From Gnetum montanum (Eukaryota; Streptophyta; Gnetopsida; Gnetales; Gnetaceae): a stretch of DNA of 64,000 nucleotides. Of this stretch, positions 37,101 through 52,100 are shown in pieces. Location of the stretch: positions 1-64,000 of the forward strand of contig MNCI01005909.1 of the NCBI GenBank assembly GCA_015680685.1, in the 5' to 3' direction. The notes beneath the pieces are model-generated. The model was not told the origin of the DNA, searched no databases, and saw nothing but the letters and a program-made list of their open reading frames with translations. The position numbers and the translations under genes are program-made. Numbering within the stretch: the stretch's first letter is position 1; each line of letters begins with the position of its first letter.

Positions 37101-40100
37101 CTCTATGCCTGGTTTCTGTGCATAGCCTTTCGCCACCAACCTAGCTTTGAAACATTTTTTCCCATTGGCCTATGTTTTAATTCTGTATAGCCACCTGCAC
37201 TCCAAGGGTTTTCTCTCTTTTGGCAACTAAACTAGCTCCCACGTTTTGTTCTGTTGGAGTGATTCTCATTCATCATTCATAGTTGCCTTCCACTTTGCAG
37301 CATCAGTACATGTCATGGTTTCCTCCATTGTTCCGATTCATCACTATCATTGTAAAGTACATAATTCAGTAGGGGAGAGTATTTGTCAAGAAGTCTGGTA
37401 GCTCTTGTTGACCTTCCAACCCAATGAGACACATCTGTAGCTTGTTGTTCATCATCTTCTTCCTCATTTCATTGTCCTCCATTTTCTCCTTGTTGTCCTG
37501 AGTTCTCAGCTTGCTGCCATGTAATTTCAGCATGCTGTCCAATGTTTCCAGATCTGGAAAATCCATGAATTTCATCATTTTCAACTTCTTCAATCACCCT
37601 AAAAGGAGTTCTCATGCTGTCTGAGCCATTGCTGTCCTTGTCTTTCGTTTGCAGCTCACTAAACATCACGTTTTCTTTGAATTTAATGTCCCTTGATTTC
37701 ACTGCACATTTCAATTCAAGATCCCAAAATTTGAATCCTAAATCACCTTCTCCATATCCAACAAATATGCAACATTTAGCCTTGTCTTGCAACTTAGTTC
37801 TATTTTCCTTTGGAATATGCATAAATGCCTCACATCCAAAAATTCTTAAATGACTATACAAAATGTCTTTACCTCTCCAAACAGCTTCTGGAACAGCATT
37901 ATCAATTGAAGAATGTGGAGACCTATTCACCAAATATGTTGTAGTCTTGACTACCTCTCTCCAAAACATCTTAGGTAGGCCAACACCTGAAACCATTGTT
38001 CTAGCATGATCCAACAATGTTTTGTTGCATCTTTCAGCAACTCCATTTTTCTGTGGTGTACCAGGAGGGGTACAAATGTGCCTAATTCCTTTGCTGTTGC
38101 AAAAATTAGCAAATACTTTGGAAGTGTACTCCCCACTGTTATTAGTTTGCAAACATTTTATTTTCAAACCTATTTCATTTTCTACTCTTGCAACAAATGT
38201 TTTGAAAACTGAAAACACTTCATCTTTTGATTTCAGCATATAAACCCAAACCTTTCTTGTACAATCATCTATGAAAGTTACAAAATAAACAGATCCACCA
38301 AGAGAAATGGAAGTTATAGGACCACAAACATCAGAATAAACCAATTCTAATTTATTTTTCTTTCTGCTATCCAGATCCCTACGGAAGTTTACTCTCCTAG
38401 ATTTTCCAACTAAACAGTCTTTGCAATCAATTTGGGCATAAGAAAATACATGAATGAGAGACTAATTTTGAAGTACCGTTAAGCTTGACTAGCCAATGTG
38501 TCCAAGACGTCTATGCCACACTTCAAAACTTTCTACATTAGAAACTGCTGCAACAGAGTTGCATGAATCTACCATCAACGTATACAAGTTACCTTCCTTC
38601 TTTCCTTTCAGAATCATTACAATCCCCTTGGAAATCCTCCAATGTCCACCTCCACTATTGGTGGAACTGAAATCAGCTTCTTTGTGACTTCAGGAACATG
38701 TCTAACATTATCTATTGTCACCTTTGGCATCCCTGCTTATTGCAAACTTTACTTCCAATTCCAAGAACTTTTAAAGCTTTTTCAGTAGCAGCATATACAA
38801 GACCATATTTAACTTCATGATAAGATGTAAAACAAGACTTATCTGAACAAATGTGAAAGGAGGCACCTAAGTTAATCAACCAGATGTCATTGCTACATCC
38901 ATCTACCACCATTGTACATAGTTCTTGAACCAAGAAACTAATGTTTTCGTCAGCTGCATTTACCTTTGATGTTCCTTGTTCCGACTTCTTCTCCTTTCCT
39001 TTATCTTTCTGTGTTTTCCATGCAAAGTAGTCCTTCTTCAAATGACCTTTCTTCTTACAGAACCAACACTCTTGAGTTTGAGTTTTGCCACATGATACAC
39101 CTTTGTTCTTGTTTCTCCCCCTACTTGGGAAACATCTCCTACTTCTCCCTCTTTCCTCTGCTACATGAACATTCCTAGATCCAAAAGATTCATCTACTCT
39201 TCCTTCTGAATCTTGAAGGGTAGACATGACCTGTTCAAATGTCATAGATGAAACACCCATAGAAGTAGTAATAGATGTCACAATTGCAGACCAGGAATCA
39301 GGTAAGGAGTCTAACAGAGCATAGGATTTAACTAAATCTGAAATAACAATTTTATATTCTTTCAACTTATTCAAATTTCTCATCAACTCATCCAAATGAT
39401 CTTGGAAAAACACATCAGATCTCTTCTTGCATCTAAAATCTTTTTGATAAATATTAAAGGCATTCAAACCTGATACTTTATCAAACCTATTCTTCAATAT
39501 TTGCCACAGATAATGTGGATCCATATCAGGTTTAATTGATGCCAAGATCTCATTGCTTAGGGTTGGATGAATGAAAGATAATGCCTTAGTCTTCATTTTT
39601 CTCTATTCAACATTCAACATTTCTGCTGGTTGAGAGGGTTCTAGGGCCTCCTGGCACTCCTTTTGTGCTAAAACGACCTTTATCAAAATGCTCTAGACGT
39701 TCCAGTTCTTTCCTACCAATCTTTCCGTTGTTTGCAGCCTCTCCATCTCCTTAAATTTAGCTCTGATACCAATTGTTATAATCGGAAGCAATAGTTTCAA
39801 TAAAACAATTAGTAGATTAGATCTGAAAATACACTAGAGTAGCTCTAGAGAAATTATTAGAACGTTGTAGATCTGAATAAAACGTTAAAGGCAGAAATAT
39901 TGCGTTGTAGTAGATCAAATAGATGCTGTAAATCATTGAAAAAACCATTGTAAACTATAGCAAACATTTGTTGTAAAAGCATAATGAAAACAACAAAAGA
40001 AAATAGCACAAGAACACAGAGATTTACATGGTTCATGCCCTTTTTACCCTACCTCCACAATAATGCTAATATGCCTTCTATTCTACTCAAATCTTAAGGA

Positions 40101-43100
40101 CACAAGCCGTACTTATAGCTTTCCCAAACACCCAATTTGTTACTCCAACAAATCTCAGATCTCAGACTTGTCTCCAAGGTAAAACCTCAATACAATGCTT
40201 CCACATCAAAAACACACACTTAAAGGCCACCCCAAGCCTTCTATTTATAAGAAAACATTAGGACCAAATCCCAATCCTAACACATATGGGATAAAACACA
40301 TCCCCACATAAACATCACTTTACAAACATCCTTCTAAAAACATAAAAAGAAATACAACAAATAATACTAATGTATTTATCTTCATTTTTCCAATAGAATT
40401 GGCTACAGGGAGGCAATGGCTGCTTAATCTTTGCTAAGAAAGCTTGGCCGGAAGGACAAGCTTTATAGCTAGTAAATGAGAAGAAGTTCACAAATGCAGC
40501 AGCCTGTATTTGCTGCTATTATTGAGTTACCTTCCACAGAGCTGGAATGACCTAGAGAGGTTTAATCATGTCGTCATCCCTGGTCCATAGTTTGAAGCAA
40601 TCCTTAAAATGGGCATCATGCCTCATGAGGAGGTGGTCCCTGGTTTAATCATGCAAAAGTATGTGAACTACTGCTAAAATCAGAGTAAACCTTAGAAGGT
40701 CCCCGCCTTTGTCTGTACTTAAAATGGACATTGTGCGTCATGAGGAGGTCGTCCTTGGTGTGATCATGCAGAAGGATGTGAACAAACTTCAAAAATCAGA
40801 GTAAGCCTTACAAGGTCCCCCCACCTTTGTTTGGATGACAAACTAATTTAGCTCTTTTAGCATCTATAATGATCTAGTCTCCTTGAGCCAGATGATAAGT
40901 CTGGAGGACATGATAAGGCCAAATGTTCTCGTGAAACCTGATGACCCTCCTGTTCCTGAACTTTTTCATAACACTTTCCAATTCTAGGATGTCTTCATGG
41001 ATAGTTGCATCTTTTGCATGTCCATGCCCTAGTCTGGCTTTAGATTGGTGGAGGGGAGGTGTCATCAGCTGCATGTTGAAAATAAGGAGGAGCTCTGCAT
41101 GGCCTGGGGAGAGAGGTAGTGCATCAGGGGTTTAAAAACTGCAGACCGGTGAGGCAAAGGAAGGCAAAGCAAAGCTAGAAAAAGGCGTTGCTCCAGAATT
41201 TGGTGCAGAAATGCCACAGGAAGATGGAGTGGTAGAAATCGGTGAATCAATATGGGGAAGATGAAGGGTCTGGGAAGGCATGGCGGTGTGGAAAGGGAAA
41301 CAGAGGGAGAAGAGGGGTCACAAGTATGTGGCAAGTGGGAAGGCAATGTTGCACGGGGAGGCAAGGCACAGGGATGCATTTTTAACGAACCATGTTGACA
41401 GAATGAAACTCAATTAGTCTTATCCTAACAATATTCTATTTGGATTAGGAAAACTCGATATGTTCGGACAAGCAGATTTGGACAAACACTAATCAAAGCA
41501 GCTAGAAGGAAGTCCATTTGGATGTTCTTTCAGTCTTTCAGATGAATGGAAACAGGTTAAGTCAAACTTCACTCTAATAGTTCCAGGCAGACTATAACGT
41601 AACAACTTCATCCTAATGCTCACCAAGTCGGCATTGTTCCAGCAAAATTCCCTACCATGCGCACATTGCTAACATAATTACATTCTTATGGTTGTGCAAC
41701 ATTACCTTCGCTGTTGCAGTGGCATCTCCAAATAAGGTTTGAATAACTACATCTAGTTAAATATGTTTCACTTTTCACTTACTAATTAACCGGCGTGACA
41801 GTTCACAAGTCCCAGGTTTAATTCTAGCTGTGTGTACAGATCTACAAAGAAATTGTACAAGAAGTAATCAATGAAACTGCATTCTGTAACAAGACAGTTC
41901 ATTTTCAGTTTCAGAAAGGTATCCACTTGCTGTATTGAACACCTTGAAGGAAACATCACCTCAGCAAATAAAACATTCCACTGAATATGAAAAAACAATG
42001 CTAATCATGAAATTTTCAGTTCTCTTAAGATTGAAGAATCCTGCAATAGACCCTTCATCATGTTCCTTGGTCAATTTCTAAAGCCCCAAAAAATTGCTTC
42101 TTAAATTCCAAAGATTTTATTATTGAATAAAATGTTCTTTTTACTTGTTCCTTGAAAAAACAATGATTCAATAAATCATTAAAAAACAAGTATTTCACTA
42201 TATACTCATCACTTATTAGTCTCACAGTTATTTAAAAACAAAAAGACAGACAGACCACAAAAACAGTAGTGTTACTCTTCAACAATTCCTCAAATTGTAA
42301 CTGTGTCTTTCCTCCCTCTGTTCCAGATTCCTGTCACAAAAAACACATTGTTAAAACTTAGAAGTCTTCTCAATGAAAACCAGGAGCGGAGAACTAATCA
42401 ATTCAAAAGATGAACCAGAGAGAGAGCGAGAGAGGGCCTTTTACCTTCAACACTGCTAAAATCATGTCATAATTATTTATGAGAAAGATTGTTTGTTGTT
42501 TTGGCTTGTTAAACAACCGAGAAAGCTTCACTAACAGATCATCCACCGCTATCCGTAGCCTCTCCAAATTTAATTCAAGCTACAAGTTGCAATATTGTTA
42601 AATGTCCACATAAAAATGACAAATGTAATACAGAATTATTTCATAATATAATTTAATATAGGAAGCAAAAGTATTACCAAGGGAAGCATAAATTGATAAG
42701 ACAAACTGCAACTCAAAATAGTTCCCAAAATACAATTTCCATACAAAGTAGTAATATAAATTAATGAACAAGGAGCTTGAACAATGACATATCCTTAGGT
42801 TTCTAACTGATTTACAGAAACAAATAAATTTAGCACCAGAAAAGCAACCTTGTCCTTAAGACACTAAACGTCAGAGGTTGCATGCCATTAAATATAATCT
42901 TGATCTTTTATTGCTATAACTATCTTTTGCCAAGATGTCAACCGTATGCATTTAATATAGCGTAAATATATGAATGGAAGGAGTCAAAGGATCATCACTT
43001 GAAGGCTCAATGCTCATCCTGCAGTATCCCAGGAGGGTTGGTGGATAAGCGAAAGCATAACTTCCTTTTGAGTGGCTGCACCCAGGCTTTAACCCAGATT

Positions 43101-46100
43101 TTACAACTCAAGAAACAACCACATTACCACCACTCCAAATGATAGCCCCTCATGAATACAAGAAGTGTGGTCCTTGAAATAAAAATAATTGCTAGTGTTG
43201 GGCATTAAACCTGAAAATCACATCCCTCTTAAATACCAACATTCGATTATCAGTACAAAATCATCAGCATTAATGGCATGCTGGATCTCTAGAAATATTG
43301 GTTGGTGTCAAACATTCGTTGACATTCCTAAATTTATGCAATCTCTCTAGGCCAAAAATGTATTTTGAATGACAGAAATATGCACATGTCAAATAATAAA
43401 ATCCTCACTTCTAAAGAACCCAAATATAGCCTACTTATTCCAAAATTTAAACTAGAAATAACATCCTTTCGGACAAAAGAAACATAACTAACCTGACCAT
43501 CTCCATATTCAACATTAAGTTGAACAAGTGAAGCTGTAAATTCAGCATAGCGCCGCATTACATAGTGAGGATGGACATCATCCTCCCATAGAGTGCGCAC
43601 ATTTGCATTACGCAAACTACTTAAGTGCATGTCAAACACCATTTTGAAACGAGGCCATAGCATGATATTAACCTGGATTAGCACCCCAAAAAATGTCAAA
43701 TCAAGATGTAAACACTTAAGCTACCTCATTCTTGAAATTTCAATGTAGATCACCTTATCCAAGTACGAATCCAAGCATGGCACTCGACGCCTTGACATGA
43801 TCAACTGAAACAAAAGAATAATTTTTTTAATAACAATAATAACTAGTTATATTCTCATTACAATGAACATCGGGTATATACAATTTTTCAACAGTAAGAA
43901 GCACATGAAATAAAGTTCTTAAAATATGCCGTTCAAAGAAAAAATAAAGTTCTGTGCTAACTATTGCATTTATGTGAGGTCCATTTACGAGGAACAATGA
44001 CGAAGAAAGACAATAATATAACAAAAAAGTAGGATACCACATTTGTGAGGTCCTCACAAATGTACCATTTATGTATGCATTTTCTAACTTCCTTCTTTGG
44101 CCTTGATCCGCTACACCGAAGACAGTTTCAGGTTAATGGAATTGTACAGTCACTTTGCCCACTAGATCCCCACACAACCACACTTTAAAAAAAAAAGCCA
44201 ACACACACTCTCTCTTTCTCACACACTCTCACATTATTCAATAGCTGATAACAGTATACAAGCGTATCAAATCAGAGACACTTTAAAGAATGATATTTTA
44301 AGAAAAAAAGAGACCGTAAAGTAGGGGTAATTACCTGGTGATGATGGGTTATCCGAATCATGAGCATTAATCCAATGGCATCGAAAAAGTTAGGAAGGAC
44401 TGAATTGAAATGCTCATCTATCACACTGAATGGACCTGCAGTTTTTAGGATCAAAAAATGAGGGTAACACCAAAATTTTAATTTCATCTATAATATCTAT
44501 GCAAAATTATAAAGAAACAAAAGGCATGATTTTGTCAAATAAATGGTTTTCCAATGCATCACTTTCATTCTGTATTGTGTGGATTTTAGTTTGATCAGTT
44601 GGACATGTTATACTACATTGACTGGCAGATAAAAGATCTATATCTATATGACAAACTATACATAAATGAATCCAATTCTATTCCATCAAGGTCTTCAAAA
44701 CTTATCGAAGTGAAACCAAACCATGCAACTGCCAATCTTTGACGTGTATACCTGAGAAAATTTCATGGAATATAGCATCTTCTCCAAAAAAATCAAGGCA
44801 GAAAAGGTATCTGTCAATTTTTCAAACAGGTGAATGTTAGCTAACAAAATTGACTCATAATGGTACTTTAGGGTTGCATATTCATGAATGGTTGGGTGTC
44901 ACGACAAAACTATAAAACTGTATTACTCTGATGTGGCAGTGTCCATAAGTAATTTATGCAGGCTTCGAAAAAGCACTTCGTAAGGATACTTTGAACCACT
45001 GGCTTCAGCAATATGAGGTATCAAGGCAGGTTGATCTATTTCCTGTAAATAATTTAGACCAAGATATTTTCTATAAAATATAAATTGCATTTGAATAACA
45101 GAAAGGAAAAAAAAAACAGAGGGCCAAAATACTTGGTGATCATATTTCTGAAATGCTATATTCCTTCTTCATTAATTATTTACATTTTTAATTTTAAAAA
45201 AATTAATTTTCAAAGAAAAAAATAGACGTATCTGTGCACTCTTGTAGAAGACCTACAAGTCTATGCCTCCACTTGAAAAATACCTTTAGAACATTGATTC
45301 TGTCCCCTAAAACATAAACAGCTGAACGATTCTTTAGGGGCTCTCTTGATCTGGAGAATAAGCTATTACTCCTTGTGTCAATACCAATCAAATCATTTGC
45401 AGATGCAATATCTAGCTGTAACTTTTCCAATGCTTGTATATAAGCACGAAAATGAGCACTGAAAACCTGCACAACAATTTAAGAAATATGTTACCTCGTG
45501 ACAGCATGACCTATCTAGAAGATTTTAATGTATAAATTATTAAAACCAATTTTCTAATACGTTTTATTTCATATAAAAAACATAAAAGTATATGCCATAC
45601 CGTTCAAACATCCTGTAATTCATAGAAATTTAATAACTAGCATCAATATTACTGAAAAATATTGATGCTAGTTATTAAATCAGAGAAAAAGCACTGTTGG
45701 GTCTGGGGATGGCAGAGTCACATGGCTAAGAAAATTTTGAATCAAGAAATACCTAAAAATTGGAGAAAAAGAATTATTGTTCTCATCTACAAGAACAAAG
45801 TAGATGTGCAAAACTGTGCAACTGATAGAGGAATCAAACTTTGGAAACATACTATGAAACTACAAGAGAATTATAAAGAAACTTTTCAGATTTGAAGCAA
45901 TAGTATCATAAAAAATAATTTAGCCAACCACATTTTGTTGGGACAAGGCTAGGATGATGATGATGATGAGCATCAGAAAAAACAATCTGGATTTAAGCCA
46001 GGTTAATTAACTATAGAGGGTATGTTCTTGATACAATAAATAATGGATTAGTTCAAAAGATAGAAAGATATTGCATATGCTCTGCATTGATTGCTAAAGA

Positions 46101-49100
46101 TATTATTTGGTAGGCCTTTGTAGGACCCCTTATAACCAATCTCTATATTTTCACTCTAATTTTTTCCCAAAATCTTAGAACATGGGGCTAAACTTGTACT
46201 AACAACTAGTAAGAATGTGACTCATTATAACCATGGGTTAATTAAAAGGCTTACGTTACTTCCTACCTTCATTGACTTTAATATGTTGTCAATGACAGAA
46301 CTTTTCTACTCTATAATTCTAACAAATAATGTATCAATTGTGTACTGCTTATCTCTGCTACTACTATGATACCTCAAGGAAATGTATAACCAAAGATGAT
46401 GGCAATCATTTCCAAATCACTTGATAAGATAAAAAAAACAAGCAATTATGTAATTCAAGTTACATTACCATTGGGCACATTTGTTGTACTTAGGAGTTAT
46501 TACTACTATTAATGTATTTTGCATAAGTTAATTTGTTTGACAAATCCTCTACGTCTATACAGACAATAAAATTTCAGTTTCAGTTTCATATTTCAAAGTT
46601 TCATTTATAAGCATCACCAATGGATGTGGATGAATCTAATACTAATATCCCGCTATGTTGTCATCAAACAAGATTATTTAGTTTATAGAAGCTTTAAACA
46701 ATGGCTAGGGATAAAAAATATAGAGGCTTCAATTATGTTGCCTCAGCAATGTGGTGTTGCATTCCCACATTGAAGGCCATCCATCTTGAAGAATTTGGTC
46801 ACCATCCAACTGTGAATTGGGTTACCTTTAGGTTCTATGCTACGTAAACAAAGCTTGGTTCAACCATCAATTTTGGACTACACCTCGATAGATGATCATA
46901 GATTGTACATAAGGTAGGTACACACAAATGGTGCTTGCATAATTGAAAACCTCAAGGTCTCCTCCCAAACGTTGCTTCTAACCACTGAACCCTCGCCCTC
47001 CATCCCTTGCTCCTCAATATCAAGCGTCTAAGTTCCCTGAACAACCCGCCCATGCCTCCTCTAATAAACCAGCCAAGGCTCTGACCTTAGCTACCTAGGA
47101 ATTTCAATCAACCTCAACTGCCATAGGGCCATAATCACCCCAAGATGTCGACCCAACCTCTTACATTTCAAAGAGTCCAAGAAGAATCAAGGCATGTTGA
47201 TCCTGATCCCATGCTTCAAGCAATGCAAAAATGCAAAATGGACCCCCATCAACTTGTGGGGGCAACCCAATTGAACAAGGAAACGGTCAATCAAGACAGC
47301 CACACTCTGCCACACCAAAGACAATGCTGCCTTTCGTATGTGCCCACTTGCAATCCTAGGAACTACACCCTAGAAAAACTCTTTAGCATATGTTTGACTA
47401 TGGAACATCATAGCAATGATTTCCCCCTCCGCCAACAACCTTCTTACCTCTACAAGGGCCATTTCCGTCACCAGAATCCATCTTCCACGAAACTTAGTTT
47501 CATTGCCTACCCAATTATCAAAGAAAGATTGATCCAACAACCCAGGCTCCCCCTCAATACACTAAAGCATTTCATCCCATCCAGCTCTTATGATCATCTC
47601 CCAAAGAAAGATTGATCCAACAACCCAGGCTCCCCCTCAATACACTAAAGCATTTCATCCCATCCAGCTCTTATGATCATCTCCCAAAGCTCTACGTTCC
47701 CTTTAAATTCAATGACTACCAGCTCATAGATCGTCACTTGCCCCATACTATGCACCACTTCAGCCCACAAATCTAACCCTGTCTTGGCAATGGAATCTGG
47801 AGATGGCAGCCTTTGCCCACAAAAAATCAAATTATTTCTGCACTTCCACCCTGCCCACAACACGACTAGCTCTTTGGAGTCTCCACTTGGCCTCAACAAC
47901 GGTGAAAGCCTAGCAGACCACCAGACATCTTGCATAAATTCACAGCGATACAAAAAATGATCCAACATTTCAGTATCAGCTGTACAAAATGGGCAATTTG
48001 TATTAATATTTATCCCCCACATTCTTAAAAGTCCATGCATTGGCAACACCTTATGAGCGATTAACCACGTGAAAGCCTTAATCTTTTCAAGAAGCCGCCC
48101 ACACCAAATATCAGTCCAACCAGCAACCAGTGGATGGATCGCCTTGATCAACTCTGTGGGGTGTTTACCTAGCATCTCCTTCGCATGCATCTCCCTAACA
48201 CGCTTGCATATATTTTGCCATAACTATGACCCTCCAATGTCAACTTCCCACCTACGATACTTCTACCGCATTAGCCTCACCCACGGTGCCTACCCTTCCT
48301 CTTATTCAATCAATCTATTCACAAGGCACTACATGCCCAACTTAACCTCGTCACAGAATGATAACAACCCAATTCCCCCCGTTGGTTTCAATTTCATCGT
48401 TGTCTCCCAACACACCAAGTGGAGTTTCTTCACACCCTTACCCTCGGACCAAATAAACTATCGTATGAGCTGATCAATCTTTTGAATCACTCAGTTGGGT
48501 GGAACAGCCATGGAAGCAATGAATCTTGCCATCACCATCAGCAAAGTCAAAGCTAGCATCATCTTTCCTTTTCTAGTTAGAAACCTATTGATCCAATGAT
48601 CTGTCTTTGCATGCAATCTCTGAACCAATCTTGTCCACATTTTCTTAAGGTGCCAATCGAAAATCGACATCCCTAAATAGCAGTCATGCATAGAGCCTGG
48701 TAAAATTCCTAGCACCTACATTATCCTCCCACTCACTAGTGATGCCATGTTAATCAAAAGTATTGTTGACTTGCCTTTATTGATTTCGAGACCTAGCTCC
48801 AGCTCCATCCACTACAGGGCTCTCTTAAGCACCTCAGCTTGGGGAACAGTTGTCCTGGAAAAAAGAATAGTATCATCTGCATAATGCATAGTGAGATAGT
48901 GGACCCTAGCGACATTTAGCCCTTGCATTCCCTCCACAATGCAATAGTTCTATGGCATGTCCATTACTAAAATAAACAACTATTGTAACAACAGATCTCC
49001 CTACTACATGCCTCTTTCTGACACCTTGAAACCCCATAATCTCCCATCAATGTCAAAAGAATATCAACCAAAACTTTGCAGTTGAATGTAGAAATTAACA

Positions 49101-52100
49101 AATTTGGGCTCAAACCCTTTACGGAGCATTACCTCTCTCAAAGCTACCCAATTCACAGTGTTGTAGGCCTTGGTGATATCCAGCTTTACACACATCCTAG
49201 GAAATCCAGACCTTTGCAGCCAGTGCAAAATTTCCTACAACAGCAAGACTGGATCTTGCAGGAACTGGCCTTTGACAAACCTTGCCTGATTCTCTCCCAC
49301 TAGCTTCTCCATTAACGAAGATAGACGGTGAACAATCATTTTGGTGAAAAGCCTTAGGAGAGTACTATAGACCCTAATTGGCCTAAAATGTGCCGACTAA
49401 GTGGAATTCGGCACCTTTAGAATAAGGACAATCCGTAAGCAGTTGAGCTCCCTACAAACCTGTTGCCATCACAACATACTATTGAAGGTGTCTAATAGGT
49501 TTGCCCCCAAAATGTCATCGAATTCCCGAAAAAATTCTATGGGCCACCCATCTAGTCCTGATGCCTTATTGGCTTGCATTGACTTCATAGCAATGTCTAG
49601 CTCCAGTCTAGAAAAAGGTCACATCAGAGCCTGGTTTTCAGTCTCATTCAGAGCCCATCACATAGGAACCAAAATCTGCTCTGTCTCTCTACCTCGCCAA
49701 ACATTTTCCCAGTAAGCTTGCAATACCTCAACAACCTATGTCGCTCACATGGCCCCTTTCCCCGTCTCCCCATCTAACATACACTACAACTTTTTCTTCG
49801 TTTCCCCCTGTCCTTTGGCCGCAACGAAGAAAAATCACGTGTTTCAATCTCCCTCACATAACCAGGTAATATGAGCCCGTTGTCGTCGGTAGCCCTCCTC
49901 TTCCCAATCCAGCTCCTACAACTCTACTAGCAGCTCATGCTCCTCATTAGCCAAATCAGCTCCATTTTCCTATAGTGTTTGTATCTCCCTAAGGCTACTC
50001 TGCAACCATGCCCTATAAGCCCTAAAACCGAACTTCTCCTCCAAAGCTCTAGCTCTAAATATTTGTTTTAACAGCTTCAGTCCTTGTTTTAGGAATTCCC
50101 TTGGATCTTGATCCACTGAGTAGCCCTGCCAGATGTCCTGAACCATCGACCTCAACCATGGCTTACCCAACCACATGCACTCGAAACGGAAGGACCTAGA
50201 AGCCTAACCTTGACTACTGTTGAGCCAACAAAGGATGGACCGGTGACCCGAAGCCTGTTGTTCCTTTCCCATGACCTGAATATCAAAGGCCAATAACAAC
50301 CTTGTACTAACCCACACTCGATCAATCTAAGACTGAACCCGATCAAATCCTTGTCTCCTATTGCTCCAAGTAAATTTGCAGCCCTCAATATCCATGTCCA
50401 CCAAATCATGGTCTCACAGAAACTCAACAAATTTTGGTCCTCTAGGCAGTTCCGCACTGTCCCCTCCCGTTTTCTCACACAGGTACAATCGTTGGTTAAA
50501 ATCACCGATTAGGATCCACCTTTCTCTATCACAGACCACTTGCACCACCTGCCTCAATTCCTACAACCACACCTCCCAATTCTACGCCCCATAAACATTT
50601 GTCAGCCAAATGTTTCCCTGAGCCACGTGAACTGTTTGACTCCATATGGATTCATCAACCAATGTAATCTGAAATTGGGACAAAATTGTTACCCCCTTAC
50701 ATGGGACCATCTACAAATTCCAACCCTCCCACTATAACAGTCTAGATTCAGCTGCTTGCAACTTCATCTCTTGCAAACACACCACGTCACATCCCTCACT
50801 CCGTACAATTGTTTTCAGGGTATTTCGTTTGTAAGGGGTACCCTACCCCCTACAATTCCAGGAAAGAATCTTCATGGGGAAACAAATGCTTGTCTGTGAT
50901 ACACTTCCTTTAGGGTCTTCTACACTCCCAGATCAATATCAAATTGTGTCAATTTCTTCCTCACTACCAATGCATTCGGCTGGCCAACCTTCCTCCCTGT
51001 CGGGGAAGCCATAGCCACCCCTGACACCAATTCAACAAGTGCTTGTTGGGGCCCAATGATGTCTTGCATCTTTGGACGGGAGGAGCCTTGACCCAATGTA
51101 ATCTATTCCCCTAACGAAGGCAACTCATTGCCCTGCGATTCTGTCAAGGTCGTAGCCTTGGCTTTTGGTGTACAAGGGGACTATGTGGCGGACACATCCT
51201 CCATTGTTGCATCCTGTCCCACCTTCGCAATCTTAAGCCTCCCACCCTCCAACAACTCCAATGCTCTTGAATCAAACCCCAGGGCCCCCATAATTTTCCT
51301 AGCCTTCACAACAGGATCCTACCCCCCTCCTCCAACAATCACCCCCACAACAAGTACATGAGGTCTGGCTTTAAGTACATGACCCATTGATGCCTCAATT
51401 GATGCCTTCACCACTCAACCCTTCCTCTTGGCTAGGTTCCACCCACACTGTGACTAGTGCGATGGACCCCTTGGCCAAACTTGACATTCCACCGTCAAGT
51501 ACCCCTTGCCACATATCGCACACCTAGCAGATAGAGCCTCACTTGGCACCAACTTAACCATCGAAAGATTCTCAAACTAGACATGTATCTTTCCTCTCCT
51601 GAGGCCAGGTTTAAGACCACTTCGCTAACCCAATCCTTAGACCCCAACAACCTCTAGACACAAAAATGGACATAGCCCATTTTGTCCATCGATGCAGTGA
51701 AAGTGTTGAACTATATAAATTCTCTGAACAATCTAGCTAGCTATTTCAAAAATCCTGGCATCCAAAACTCCAAAGGCAAATCCAAGATCCAGACCCAAAC
51801 CGGTGTCCGATCAAAGACATTCGCATCAAAATGGAGCCTTGGCCTCCATGGTGCAAGAACCAACCCACAAGCCCCGTAAAACCACTCCCCCCAACAAAAC
51901 TCATTCCCTGTCTACTTTTGACTGGAACAAAAACAAAAGCCTATCATCCACCATTCTTTGAACCTACACATTCTTCAATCCCCAGGCTATGCAAGCCCAA
52001 CACTAAATAAGGTCCATCCTAGGCTGCACACCCTTCGAAGCAAACTTGCCAAACAGGCTAAGCTCCAAAGTATGCAACCCCTCTACAGGTGGACACCCAA

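Larger units (their letters stand above)
35397..40395 (-). mobile_element. Ty1/copia retrotransposon in VPS52 intron L-M
   Basis: A complete 5.0-kb minus-strand element: LTRs 35397-35970 and 39774-40395, primer site TGGTATCAGAGC (39760-39771, initiator Met tRNA), gag, protease, integrase, RT, RNase H (this order defines copia), and purine-rich AAAGAGGAGTT beside the left LTR. The target duplication GAATT at 35392-35396 and 40396-40400 proves the edges. It is dead: protease, integrase and zinc-knuckle residues are changed and the RT core is deleted. Confidence 0.93.

Noticed and set aside
41065-41379. Pro/Leu-rich minus ORF of 104 codons in VPS52 intron L-M
   Set aside because: Low-complexity composition, no domain, no splice context; probably chance in G/A-rich DNA.
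47145-47615. 156-codon plus ORF
   Set aside because: Antisense to the C-terminal part of minus LINE-B; its end includes the 83-bp duplication.
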